Shown piece by piece: positions 22,334 through 31,843 of a stretch of 64,000 bases of DNA. This stretch comes from Scilla litardierei (lineage: Eukaryota; Streptophyta; Magnoliopsida; Asparagales; Asparagaceae): assembly GCA_030789695.1 (NCBI GenBank), contig CM061142.1:569709281-569773280 (forward strand), read 5' to 3'. The translations under genes and the position numbers were made by a program. Under the pieces are notes generated by a model. The model worked only from the letters and a program-made list of their open reading frames with translations, did not search any database and was not told where the DNA came from. Within the stretch, counting starts at the first letter, position 1, and every line of letters starts with the position of its first letter.

Positions 22334-24526
22334 ATGCCGCCCCGGACACGGCCGCGGTCGAAGAGAGCTTCCGCCAAGCGGAAGCGGTCGGATGATGCCG
22401 GCCCCTCCCACGAGTTGGAGGACTCTCCTCCACCGTCCCCCACACACCCTGCACACCCAGCACAGCCTGCAGGCCCCGCACACCCCGCACAGCCTGCAGT
22501 GCACCCACAGCCCGCACAGCCTCTCCCTGCCGACCCACAGCCACCACCACCGGCTCCACTGGTCGGGCCGCTCGGGATTACGTTCCGAGATGACGCACAC
22601 CGCACCGTCTTCGACCGTATCTCCCAGCGCTCGATCGTACCCTCCAGGTTTGCACACCTCGCTGACCTAGGACGCCTGGGGGTACTAGAGGGGATGCTCA
22701 CGTTGTACGACAACGTGGGCTGGCGAGATTTTCTGCAGGTGTCGGCGGATACGTTTACTCGCCCGACACTTGAGATTCTGAGTTCGATCGCCCGGACCGA
22801 CGAGGGATGCTCATTCCGGTTCATGGATCGAGAGTGCCAGGTCACTCTCGATATGATGAGAGCATTTTTCTCGTGGCCCGCTGTCCCCGGTGCCGATCGC
22901 GGTTACGGCCCCACCCATATCCCCACACCTTCCTTCGACTCCGGTGCCTTCTGGGCCCGGATTACGGGTCTCCACGCTGCCTTTGAGCCTAGTAGGGCCA
23001 AGGCCTCGGCCATTGTCCATCCCTGCCTCCGTATTGCCCAGCGCCTTATGGCGACGACCTTTTTGGCCAGATATGAGCCGGGCACGATGTCTACGCCAGA
23101 GCTCTACATGCTCTACGCGATGACACGTCCCAGAGCTCTATCTAGGGATGGCGATGAGCTTGTCCCCGCCGTCGTGATCGATATCGCGGCATGGTTTTTG
23201 GACCGCATCATTGTATCGGTGGGCGCTCGCTCACCGATATGCTGCGGCGGCCTGATCACCTTGCTTGCTCTTATGACCGGCGAGGACTTCCCCGACGACT
23301 TGCGACGCGTCCCGGGCCCCACTTCTCTGTTGATAGATGTCATGGCCCGGATGAAGATGCTTCGTCCGCACGGTGAGCGTCACTGGGTCTGGTTGCACGG
23401 CCCTTTTGGTGCCGATTACATGATTCTCCCGAGCCCTGCTCGGACTCTGATTGCACCGGCCCACGTTAACTGGCTCCCTGCGATGGACGTTCTCATCCCT
23501 GCTGCTTACGTGCTCGAGGCCGAGGAGGCCGAGCAGGCCCACGCTGCCCCTGTAGACCCTGTCGCACACCCTGCCGAGCCTGCTGCCGAGCCTGTTGATC
23601 CAGTGGCCCCTCAGCCTATACCTGATGTTTCCGCTGCTCCTGACACTTCTGTCCCCACTTCTGTTAGTGTCACGAGCACCTCAGCTGAGCCCACTTCCAC
23701 CACCTCCACCACTTCCGAGGCTGTCACCACCACTCCCACCACCACCACTGGCCCTCTGTCCGTCGAGCCTCTTTGCTCCGCACTCCCCGAGCGCCCGTCG
23801 ACCTTTGTTGAGAGTGGAGAGCCCTCGTTTGCCGTGGTCGTGGAGACCATGGCTAGCATGATCTCCGCTGGGGTTGCGCCTTTTGGTCCACACACTTCCA
23901 CCCCAGCGGTAGTCACCTCTGTCTCCACCCCTGCTGTATTTTCCGAGAGCGTCGTGGCGTCTGTCCACACTTCTATGCCACTGACCTCTCTAGCCGCCTC
24001 GCAGCCATTTTTGCACTCTTCTTTCGCTGCTGCTGCCTCCACTTCCCACCAGCCGGTGCCCCGGCCTCACACTGAGGCCATGCCCACATTCACAGGCGCA
24101 GCACCTTTTGTTCCCTTCCCCGCTGAGCCAGTCACCTACGCGACCCGAGTTCGCCAGCCACGCCCTGCACAGCCCCGACCGGTGCGTCCCTCGGCACCAC
24201 CTCCCCCTGACACTGTACTTCAGAGCATTCGTGCTCTAGAGGGGGCGGTGAGTGGCCTCCGAGGCGACCTTAGGACCCTGTCCGCCACCGTCTCTGCGAT
24301 GGCTGGCCGCTTCGAGCTGATCCCCCAGATCCATTACTGTCTCACCCAGGTTCTGGAGCGTCTCCCGCGCGTACCCCCACCCACCCAGCAGGTTCCCGCC
24401 CACACTTCCACACACACCCGACCTGCTACCACTCCCACACCCACCCCCGCTCAGCAGCCTGTCCAGCCAGCACCACCCACACGACCTCCGCCTCAGGACG
24501 GAGACGGCGCAGCACCACCTTCCTAG
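22334..24526 (+). CDS. Athila accessory (ORF1/env-like) protein, 730 aa, intact
   Basis: The frame is fully open. The N-terminus is strongly basic and NLS-like (RPRSKRASAKRKR, residues 5-17), followed by a His/Pro/Ala-rich repeat region (35-75). A globular domain (about 75-370) includes ITFRDDAHRTVFDRIS, LTLYDNVGWRDFLQVSA and FMDRECQVTLDMMRAFF, resembling the conserved plant-transposon domain seen in Athila and Sirevirus post-pol ORFs. A Thr/Ser/Pro-rich linker (about 400-610) precedes a short coiled-coil candidate (LEGAVSGLRGDLRTLSATVS, within 627-677) and a Pro-rich tail. There is no signal peptide or convincing membrane helix, so an envelope role is not supported. It is the only intact protein of an element that lacks pol. 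Function is unknown; I suggest a nuclear factor. Confidence 0.85.
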   Translation: MPPRTRPRSKRASAKRKRSDDAGPSHELEDSPPPSPTHPAHPAQPAGPAHPAQPAVHPQPAQPLPADPQPPPPAPLVGPLGITFRDDAHRTVFDRISQRSIVPSRFAHLADLGRLGVLEGMLTLYDNVGWRDFLQVSADTFTRPTLEILSSIARTDEGCSFRFMDRECQVTLDMMRAFFSWPAVPGADRGYGPTHIPTPSFDSGAFWARITGLHAAFEPSRAKASAIVHPCLRIAQRLMATTFLARYEPGTMSTPELYMLYAMTRPRALSRDGDELVPAVVIDIAAWFLDRIIVSVGARSPICCGGLITLLALMTGEDFPDDLRRVPGPTSLLIDVMARMKMLRPHGERHWVWLHGPFGADYMILPSPARTLIAPAHVNWLPAMDVLIPAAYVLEAEEAEQAHAAPVDPVAHPAEPAAEPVDPVAPQPIPDVSAAPDTSVPTSVSVTSTSAEPTSTTSTTSEAVTTTPTTTTGPLSVEPLCSALPERPSTFVESGEPSFAVVVETMASMISAGVAPFGPHTSTPAVVTSVSTPAVFSESVVASVHTSMPLTSLAASQPFLHSSFAAAASTSHQPVPRPHTEAMPTFTGAAPFVPFPAEPVTYATRVRQPRPAQPRPVRPSAPPPPDTVLQSIRALEGAVSGLRGDLRTLSATVSAMAGRFELIPQIHYCLTQVLERLPRVPPPTQQVPAHTSTHTRPATTPTPTPAQQPVQPAPPTRPPPQDGDGAAPPS

Positions 24527-26464
24527 GCACCCTTGATGCCATCGATTCCTTTTGCCGTTGTGCTGCCCGTTTCTGCTGGGTCCTGATGCCTTTTTGTCCA
24601 CCCCCCTCCCCTCACTTATTTTGGGATTCTCATTTTGATCATATCTTTATATATCTTTTTTGGGAGAGAGGGAGAGTTTTTGGTGCCACTTATATATCTG
24701 TATCACTCCTATCTGTGCATGCATCATGTCCGCATCATATTTTCATTTCTTTATTTTTCTTTTTATTTTCATTTTTCATGCATGCATCCTCACCTGCCCC
24801 TCACATTTCTCGTCTCTCGGTGTGCCACACTTTGCACATTGAGGACACTGTGCCATTTAGCTTGGGGGAGTGAGTTCTCACGTTCTTTTTCGATTTGCCA
24901 CCTTTATTTTTAGTTTTTCACACCGTTTTTCACTTTTGCACTCATTTTCATTATTTTTCTTTTATTTTACCATGCATCACGTTTTTCTTATTTTCTCTAT
25001 GTGCCGCATTGTAAATAGTTTTTTTTCCTTTATCTTTATTTCTTTTTCATCTCATGCTAGAGATGACTTTTCTGTGATGATGATGACGTTGGATTTAGCT
25101 TACTCTATATGCATGCTATATTTGTCATGTCTTAGATTTTATTTCTGATATCATATGCTATGACTCGCCTTGCATCTAGAGATAGTAACCCACACTTTTG
25201 CCACATGAAAATGGATGAAATTTTATTATTAGCTGAGTCTGAATATTCATATGTATGCTATCACAGAAAACACACCAAGATTCACGCATTGAATGCCTAT
25301 ATCTGGAGTACCGATTTCTTTTTCCTATATCACTTCTATATGCATGAATTGTACACTTCACTTCAGGATGATTGAATGATGTTAGCTATGATAAATCTGG
25401 ATTAGTTAGCTTTTTTGTGATCGAAACTGAGTAGATTAGATTACCCTGCTGAAGTTGTCGTGCATGTCTTATAGAGTGAACCGAGAGTTATATCTATTTC
25501 TTTCTCCACAAATCTTGAACATCATTTCTCTACTTTTAAAATCATTGGTGAATCTCCCCTTAGCAATTCTATTTTATGGCATTTCCCCCGCTACTAATTC
25601 CTAGCTCCAATTTTCTTATTCAAAAAAAAAGAGAAAAGAGAGAAAAACATTCTTGTATATCATTATCTCTCTCTGAGTTGGGATCGTTGTGTATATATTG
25701 CTTATTGCAAAGAAAAAAAAAGAGAAAAGAGGAAAAATCCTCAATAAATGATCCCATCTCACTTTCTTCCTTCCTCCTTTCATCTTATTACATTTGGAGC
25801 TATATGAAAATGGGGATGTGAATATTTTTTATGCCACCACGCTTATAGATAAGCTTGGGGGAGGGGATCCATTGATGTGTGAGAGAGTGACTACTTGACA
25901 TTGCACGACGACCTAGGCTAAGTAATATTCTATACTCGGTGAGATTATTTTTAGCTTTACGAAATCCAGAAATCTAAGCCTAGCGTTCATTTCATGAAAT
26001 CCATACTTTTCTATTCTCTCTATTCTATAGTGTGATACTCTTATACTCCTGATAGAAAGCATTCAATTGAAAAGTGTGTGATCTGTGATTTGTATACCGC
26101 TTTAAATGATTCAGACGATGTTAATTTTAAAATTATTCCGTTTTTCATGATTATATCGTTGTTCGTGGGTTTTCTATTTCTATTTGCACTATTATACTAT
26201 GATATCAAAATAAAATCCTTTGACATGAGTTTTCCATTCGGTGCATGCTATACGAGTAAGTGAAACCCACGTCCTGAGAAAATGATCTAGTATCCTACCT
26301 CTTCGCTTCTTTCTTTCTTCTTTATTTTATTTCGATTTCCATTCTTCTCCGTTTTTCATTTTTCATTTTTCGTTTTTCTTCGCCGTTTTCGTTTTCCGAA
26401 TCCACCGGGTTCGCCATTTACTTATCTTCCTCGAGGACGAGTAAGAGGCAAGCTTGGGGGATTT
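24527..26464 (+). other. Athila-like 3' non-coding region with PPTs
   Basis: 1.9 kb of T-rich, non-coding sequence. AGCTTGGGGGA occurs three times: 24859-24870, 25852-25864 and 26451-26461. The last abuts the 3' LTR and is the functional PPT; the others are PPT-like and could prime extra plus strands. No coding signal was seen. Confidence 0.75.
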
Positions 26465-28282
26465 TGATCACTCCTTATTTTACACCCTTTTTCCGCATAT
26501 TTGCATGCCATTTAGATCGCCCAAATCATGTTTTCACGATATATCGACGATATTGCGATGCTTTTCACGATTTGTTGTTTTTGTCGCATTTCAGGTGATT
26601 TGGCGCGATTTGGAGTGATCTCGAGATGCGCTTACTCTAGACGGTCACCAACGACCTCCCCGAGGGGTATTTTGCTGCTGGAGAGGAGCGGAAGAAGAAC
26701 GGACGTCGCAGGAGCGACGAGGAGGCCAATACAAGCAGATTGGGCATTTTTTGTGTCCCACTCGGCCGAGTGGAGGAGCCACTCGGCCGACCAGCGAGAC
26801 ACTGCTCGGCCGACCAGAACAGACACGATTTATGTGTGCACTCGGCCGAGCACCGAAGACCACATCGGCCGAGTGACGACATCGCGTCCGCCCGAGTGGC
26901 GCCCAGACGAAGCCCCTCCAAAACATCCAAGTTACTGTTTTTCGGCTGCCTGAACTTCAGAAGACCCACTCGGCCGAGTGGTTAATCCCGTCCGCTCGAG
27001 TACTATGAAGTCATCGACCGAGTGACGACAACTCACTCGGCCGAGCCGCCCCCGAAGTAGAGACCCCTGAAGGCCCCGACTTACTGGAAAATTACAGGGT
27101 TTCTCACTCGGCCGAGCGACTTTTGTCACTCGGCCGAGTGCGATGCGCTGCCTGTAGCGAAAACTGCGGAAAACAGGCTGTGCAGGGGTATTTTGGTCAC
27201 GATTTTTGGACGATTTTGGGGGCTATTTAAACCCTGTTTTTACCCTAGTTTAGAGAGGCTCGCTCTTAGATTTTTTGCAGCTTTTTAGATTAGTTTTTTT
27301 AGCTTTATTCTTGTGATTGGAGAGGAGACAAAGATTGGAATTTTGTTGGATTCAATTGAAGAACTCCATTGGTTTGCATCTCTTTTCCTTAAAAATTCTA
27401 TTTTTATTGCTTATCTCAATATTGTGATGAATTCCATTGCTTATTTCAACGATTATTTTTGTGATCTTGCTATGATTTGTGAGTAGTCTCCACGTCTTGG
27501 GGCGTGGGGATGAACCCTACAAGCCCATCTTCATATTTGTGATGAATTGGTAGAAATTGTGCTAGAATTGCTATTAGGGATTGGATTGGGATCAATTTAC
27601 TACGGATGGCTAGGTATTCATATCAATTGGGATTTGCAAGAGATTGGATCCCAATTTGATAGGAAACCCTAGAAATCCGAATTGGGTTGGAGTTGGATTT
27701 TCGAAGTATCGGTTTGCAAGAGATTGGACCGATACTAGGATTTCCGGTTGCAATTCCATGCCTATACTCGTTTGCAAGAGATTGGACGGGTAGGAACTAT
27801 CCCAATCTAGGTCGTGGACCGAGTTTGCAAGAGATTGGGCTCGGTGCGCGATTGGACGATGATGTTGATCCTAATGCTAGCTTTCCTAGGCTAGGGTTTG
27901 CAAGAGATTGGACCCAAACCTAGGATAGCTATAGACCGGCAACAGCGCGAGAGCGTGAGCTTGGTTCTACATTCAGTTGCAACTAGTTCATCCAAATTCT
28001 CATTCAAGCAATTTTGATACCGATAAACCGCATTTATGAGATACGGTGAGTAGCGGGGATTCCCCATTCCCTAGACGTTCTTTATTTGATTTGATATTTC
28101 CGCATTTTTGTCTGACGATTGTGACAGGATCGCCAAAGGCAAATTTCTCTCTTAAATAGCCAGGTTGATTGGAACAAGCACGATCATTCGTCCTCCCTAT
28201 GTTCGATATCCCGCTCGCTGCTACACCGTGCACTTGCGGTAAAACTACAACCGTTCTTTGGGTGTATACTCGGGACCGATTA
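26465..28282 (+). repeat. Athila-like 3' LTR
   Basis: 1,818 bp, matching 16371-18187 with about a dozen substitutions and small indels. It carries the palindrome array at 26759-27140 and the five hairpins at about 27622-27924 with unchanged stems. Several substitutions hit array motifs (for example CCGCTCGAG and CATCGACC near 26992-27017). Confidence 0.95.
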
Positions 28283-29601
28283 ATAGTCTTAGGCGAGGTT
28301 TGAATGCTAGCTAGGTCATCTTTTACTTTAGTATACCTATTTATTAATTTAGTATACTTAGACCATAATTGAGAATTAGCATTCCTAAGGTCATCCATAG
28401 TTACCTCATCGCCTTCGTCGTCACTATCATCGGAAGAGGAAGATCCTTGATCATTCTCCTCTCTTGCCATGAAGCACATGTGTGCTTGCTCCACTTGCTC
28501 ATCGTCCGACTCTCCACTTGAGGAATCCTCGGAGTCGGTGAATGTTGCTCTGACAAGTCCCTTTTTGTTCCCTTTCTTGTACTTCTTGGACTTATCGAAT
28601 TTCGGCGCCTTCCACTTCTCCTTTTGCTTATTTAGAGGACACTCCGCTTTCATGTGTCCTGGCTTATTGCACTTGAAACACAAAGGAGAGGAGGAGGCGT
28701 TAGAAGAACCAAATTTAGCTTTGTTCTTATAGTTACCTTTTCGGAAGAAACGGTTGAACTTCTTGGCCATGAGTGCCATAGACTCCAAGTCCAACTCGTT
28801 TTCCGAGTCTTCATCATCGGTTGATGTGGATGTGGATGGAGCGGCCTTGAAAGCAATAGCCTTCTTCTTTGGCTCGTCTTGCTTTAGGTAGGACTTCATC
28901 TTTTCCTGCAATTTTAGCTTGCTATCCTTGCGTACCTCGTATGACATTAAAGTACCCATTAGTTGAACTACGGTGTACTTATTCATATCATTACCTTCCT
29001 CGATGGCGAAGGTACGCTTTTCCCAAGAAGAAGGAAGTCCTTCGATAAGCTTCGAACACTTCTCCTTTTGGGTGTTGGATTTGCCGAGAGCCTCCAACTC
29101 GTTTATGATGTCGACGAAGCGAGCGTAATACTCCTTCATCTTCTCGCCCTGTTGCATATGAAACATTTCGTAATCTTTGTTAACAACTACGAGTTTAGAG
29201 TCTCTTACCCTACTCGTCCCTTTATGTAGTATGAGGAGGGAGTTCCAAATTTGATATGCACTCTTACATGTGCATATCTTATTGAAGTCCTCGGGCTCCA
29301 ATGCGCATTGCAAGGCGTTCATTGCCTTGGCATTGCTTACCTCCGCGGCGACCTCCGCGGTTGTCCATTTCTCAAAGTCTTCTTCGGTGGGTTCGACGTA
29401 TTCCTTCATCGTGGTCCTCCATAGAGATGCACTCCGGAGGAAAGTTTCCATCCGACATTTTCAGTACCCGTAGTTGGTACCGTTGAAGAATGGAGGCCTC
29501 GTTGAGGAATGTCCTTCCATCACCGAAGATGCTCCTTCACGGTTCCTGAAGGTGCCATAGTCGGAAGGTGGACGCACGGTCTTGTTGTCGTTGGCAGACA
29601 T
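28283..29601 (-). pseudogene. gag: Sirevirus-1 gag, N-terminal part
   Basis: gag begins at the ATG at 29601 (MSANDNKTVRPP) and has a premature TGA at 29463-29461, where relatives have Trp after NGTNYGY. The frame reopens from the ATG at 29451. Recognisable are the UBN2/gag domain (METFLRSASLWRTTMKEYV, then NSLLILHKGTSRVRDSKL, LEGLPSSWEKRTFAI) and one CCHC zinc knuckle (CFKCNKPGHMKAEC) that binds genomic RNA. An acidic Ser-rich stretch (EDSSSGESDDE) follows. The frame runs into the Athila LTR at 28282. In a functional element this protein would form the virus-like particle. Confidence 0.9.
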
Positions 29602-29612
29602 AGCTAAGTATC

Positions 29613-29626
29613 TGGCTCTGATACCA
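29613..29626 (-). other. Sirevirus-1 primer-binding site (initiator tRNA-Met)
   Basis: On the minus strand TGGTATCAGAGCC lies two bases inside the 5' LTR end (29629). This is the standard copia PBS, complementary to the 3' end of plant initiator tRNA-Met. Confidence 0.92.
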
Positions 29627-29628
29627 AA

Positions 29629-31510
29629 TGTAATGCCCTACAAGCTACTGCACAAGTACTAGAGGGGGGGGGGGGGTGAATAGTACTTTAAAAATAACGA
29701 GGAGTATAATTCCTAATTATCGTGCAAACAACTACCAAATCAATTTGCGGAAGCTTAAATTGAAGACAACAACAAAATTAACAATGCAAACACAAGATAT
29801 TACTGGGTTCGGATCCACCCAAGTCTCCCCGACTTGTTCCCGGTGATCCTACGTCCCAACCACCCGGATCCCCTCCGGATACTTGAGTTAGAAACCCTAA
29901 CTCAAGATTTCCACTATGCAATACTTGTGAAAAACCTTCACAAGTCAAATCATACACAAAGTAATTTGTAACTCCCATAACCCGGGATCACAACCACACT
30001 CTCACAACCGAGAGTGAAACTTACAATATGAAATTGAAATGAAATAAGAAACTTCTTACCGACAAAATACCTATGCCTTGAGTAATGCTTACGAATTAGG
30101 GCAAGGATGATTTTGAGGAAGAAGAAGTGGCACCAAACCCTATCTCCAAGATGTAGATCAGCGATGGAGAGCTATGAGGATGTTGGTGACCTAGAATCAA
30201 GCACTTGGCTTGGAAGGCTTCACACTCAATGAATCTCTCTTTGGAAGTAAGAGTCAGGAGAGATTATTGAATGGAATGAAAGAGCTTTGAATGAGCTTGG
30301 AATGATTTCTCTTGATCTCTAAACTTGCAATAATATCAGCCTTGACTGCAATGAATGCAGCCCAACAAGTATTTATAGGATAGAGGAGAGAGAGAGAGAA
30401 AAACGTTTCAATTAAAGCTCCAACGGCTCTTTTCTGAACCCAACTAGTCGGTCAAAGAACAACCACCGACCGACTAGTTCATCAACTAGTCGGTCGGTCA
30501 ATTAACGTATACCGACTAATGAGTGAACAGAGAAAAGATCAAGGCATAGACAAAAGGAACTAGTCGGTCCAAGAAGAGTAGCTGACCGACTAGTTTCACA
30601 ACTAGTCGGTAGGTTACTCAACTGAGACCGACTAACAGATAAAACTGAAGTCTGAGCATAAATAGACTTAGTCGGTCCAAGAACAAATGTTGACCGACTA
30701 ATTCACCAACTAGTCGGTCGCCAAATGAGCATAGACCGACTAACGATAAACAGTAAGTTAGGTGAAAAATTGGCATGTACAGTAAAACTAAACTAGTCGG
30801 TCCAAGAAGGAAAGTTGACCGACTAGTTCATCAACTAGTCGGTCGATCAAAGAACACAGACCGACTAAAGATAAACAGTAGCTCAGGCTCAAATGTGTAT
30901 GTACAGGGAAAGCTCAACTAGTCGGTCACAGAAGCATCACTGACCGACTAGTTCACAAACTAGTCGGTCGGTGAGTCAACTTAGACCGACTAACTGTAAA
31001 CAGTAACGAGCTTGGAAATGACTGACAAGAACTAGTCGGTCCAAGAAGCTTTGCCGATCGACTAGATCACCATCTAGTCGGTCAGTTCTTCTTCTTGAAC
31101 CAACTAACATGCACAAGAAGTCGCGAATCGAAGCGCGAAGCTTCGGGAAGGATTGTATGGACTTCTACTAAGATCCTAGAGCTAAGATATGAGCGTTATG
31201 AAGATTTAAACCGTAAGACCTACTCAAGGCTTAACATTCTACGAAAGAAGCTTAAAGACTATAAATAAAACTTGACGATACCGTCTTCAATAGCTTCAAT
31301 CGAATCTTCATGACTTCTAAAAAGGTCCATAAGCTTCAACGAAGCTTTAGGCATACGATCACGTGCTTTGAGAAGTCTTGAGACGTCGTAATTGATATTC
31401 ATATGAATTTGGCGACGATCTCCATAACTGCGCTCACAAAGTGTTAGTTCACGTTATATTTATGTTTGTTCATCATCCAAAACCAAATCCAGGGAGTCCA
31501 ATATCCAACA
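29629..31510 (-). repeat. Sirevirus-1 5' LTR
   Basis: 1,882 bp, matching 6734-8638 with about 1% substitutions plus microsatellite length changes. On the minus strand the motif array (31107-30442) comes first, then a TATA-like box (TATAAAT at 30377-30371), then R/U5 to the PBS. A 13-base G run lies near 29665, against 7 in the other LTR. Confidence 0.95.
30442..31107. repeat. Palindromic AGTCGGTC array, six units (5' LTR)
   Basis: The counterpart of 7571-8236. In the minus orientation it is U3 sequence ending about 65 bp upstream of the TATA-like box, the position of a promoter-proximal enhancer. Confidence 0.95.
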
Positions 31511-31699
31511 CCTCTCCCTCCACCGACCTCACCAGCCCAGCCCCCTCCGCCGCCCCCTCCTCTGACCTCCATAGCCCACACTGCGACCATCGCCGACCTC
31601 CCCATCCCCACCTCCGCCTCTGTCGACCTTCCTAGCCCCCTCTTCCAAACCCTAGTAAATCGTTGTCGGAGTCCTTGTTGGCGACAAGCGGGGGAGGGC

Positions 31700-31834
31700 A
31701 GACAAGGGCAAAAGAGGAGTAATGGCACACTTGTAAATACATGGGTTATGCGCGGGAGTAATGGTAAACTTGTAAATAAGTGGGTTGTGCCGGTCGTGCA
31801 CAGAGTAAAACGGTAGGTGCATGTAGCAATTCCC
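31700..31834 (-). repeat. MULE right terminal inverted repeat
   Basis: The complement of this stretch begins GGGAATTGCTACATGCACCT and continues with ACCGTTTTACTC, the GCACGACCGGCACAACCC block and two AAGTTTRCCATTAC units. It matches the left terminus at 5591 in order and sequence. Confidence 0.8.
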
Positions 31835-31843
31835 AATCATGAA

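Larger units (their letters stand above)
16371..28282 (+). mobile_element. Athila-like Ty3/gypsy element, non-autonomous (no RT/RH/INT)
   Basis: An 11.9-kb element with near-identical LTRs (16371-18187, 26465-28282) and a perfect 5-bp duplication ATAGT (16366-16370, 28283-28287). The PBS is complementary to tRNA-Asp. gag and protease resemble Athila, and a 730-aa post-pol ORF is present, but no RT, RNase H or integrase lies between them. The usual post-pol motif GGGAGGCAACCCGA (around 21174) follows soon after the protease frame. The LTRs differ at roughly a dozen sites, fewer than the host Sirevirus LTRs, consistent with later insertion. The 3' LTR terminus reads TA where CA is expected. Confidence 0.9.
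6734..31510 (-). mobile_element. Sirevirus-1: Ty1/copia LTR retrotransposon with accessory ORF
   Basis: The element is bounded by TG...CA LTRs and a 5-bp duplication CCTCT (6729-6733, 31511-31515). In its own orientation (minus) the order is 5' LTR 31510-29629, PBS to initiator tRNA-Met, gag, pol (protease, integrase, RT, RNase H), a motif array, accessory ORF, PPT and 3' LTR 8638-6734. This order, the long gag and the post-pol ORF fit the Sirevirus (SIRE/Maximus) lineage. The LTRs differ at roughly 20 sites over 1.85 kb by eye, so the insertion is young. Its gag is interrupted by the Athila-like element. Confidence 0.92.
5591..31834. mobile_element. Mutator-like element (MULE), non-autonomous, split by nested LTR elements
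   Basis: The terminal inverted repeats start GGGAATTGCTACGTGCACCT at 5591, with the complement ending at 31834. A 9-bp target duplication flanks it (AACCATGAA 5582-5590, AATCATGAA 31835-31843, one mismatch). Nine-base duplications with long TIRs are typical of MULEs. Removing Sirevirus-1 with one TSD copy leaves about 1.46 kb: 5591-6733 plus 31516-31834. The interior is GC-rich, with purine-rich (5830-6270) and pyrimidine-rich (6480-6730, 31516-31650) tracts. No transposase was found. It may be a Pack-MULE carrying captured host sequence, but no donor is recognised. Confidence 0.78.

Noticed and set aside
22334..24526. Envelope glycoprotein
   Set aside because: No signal peptide, membrane helix, cysteine pattern or glycosylation-rich ectodomain is visible; the N-terminus is NLS-like.
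22143..24601. Several antisense frames over the Athila accessory ORF
   Set aside because: They are shadows of a GC-rich, low-complexity coding sequence on the other strand.
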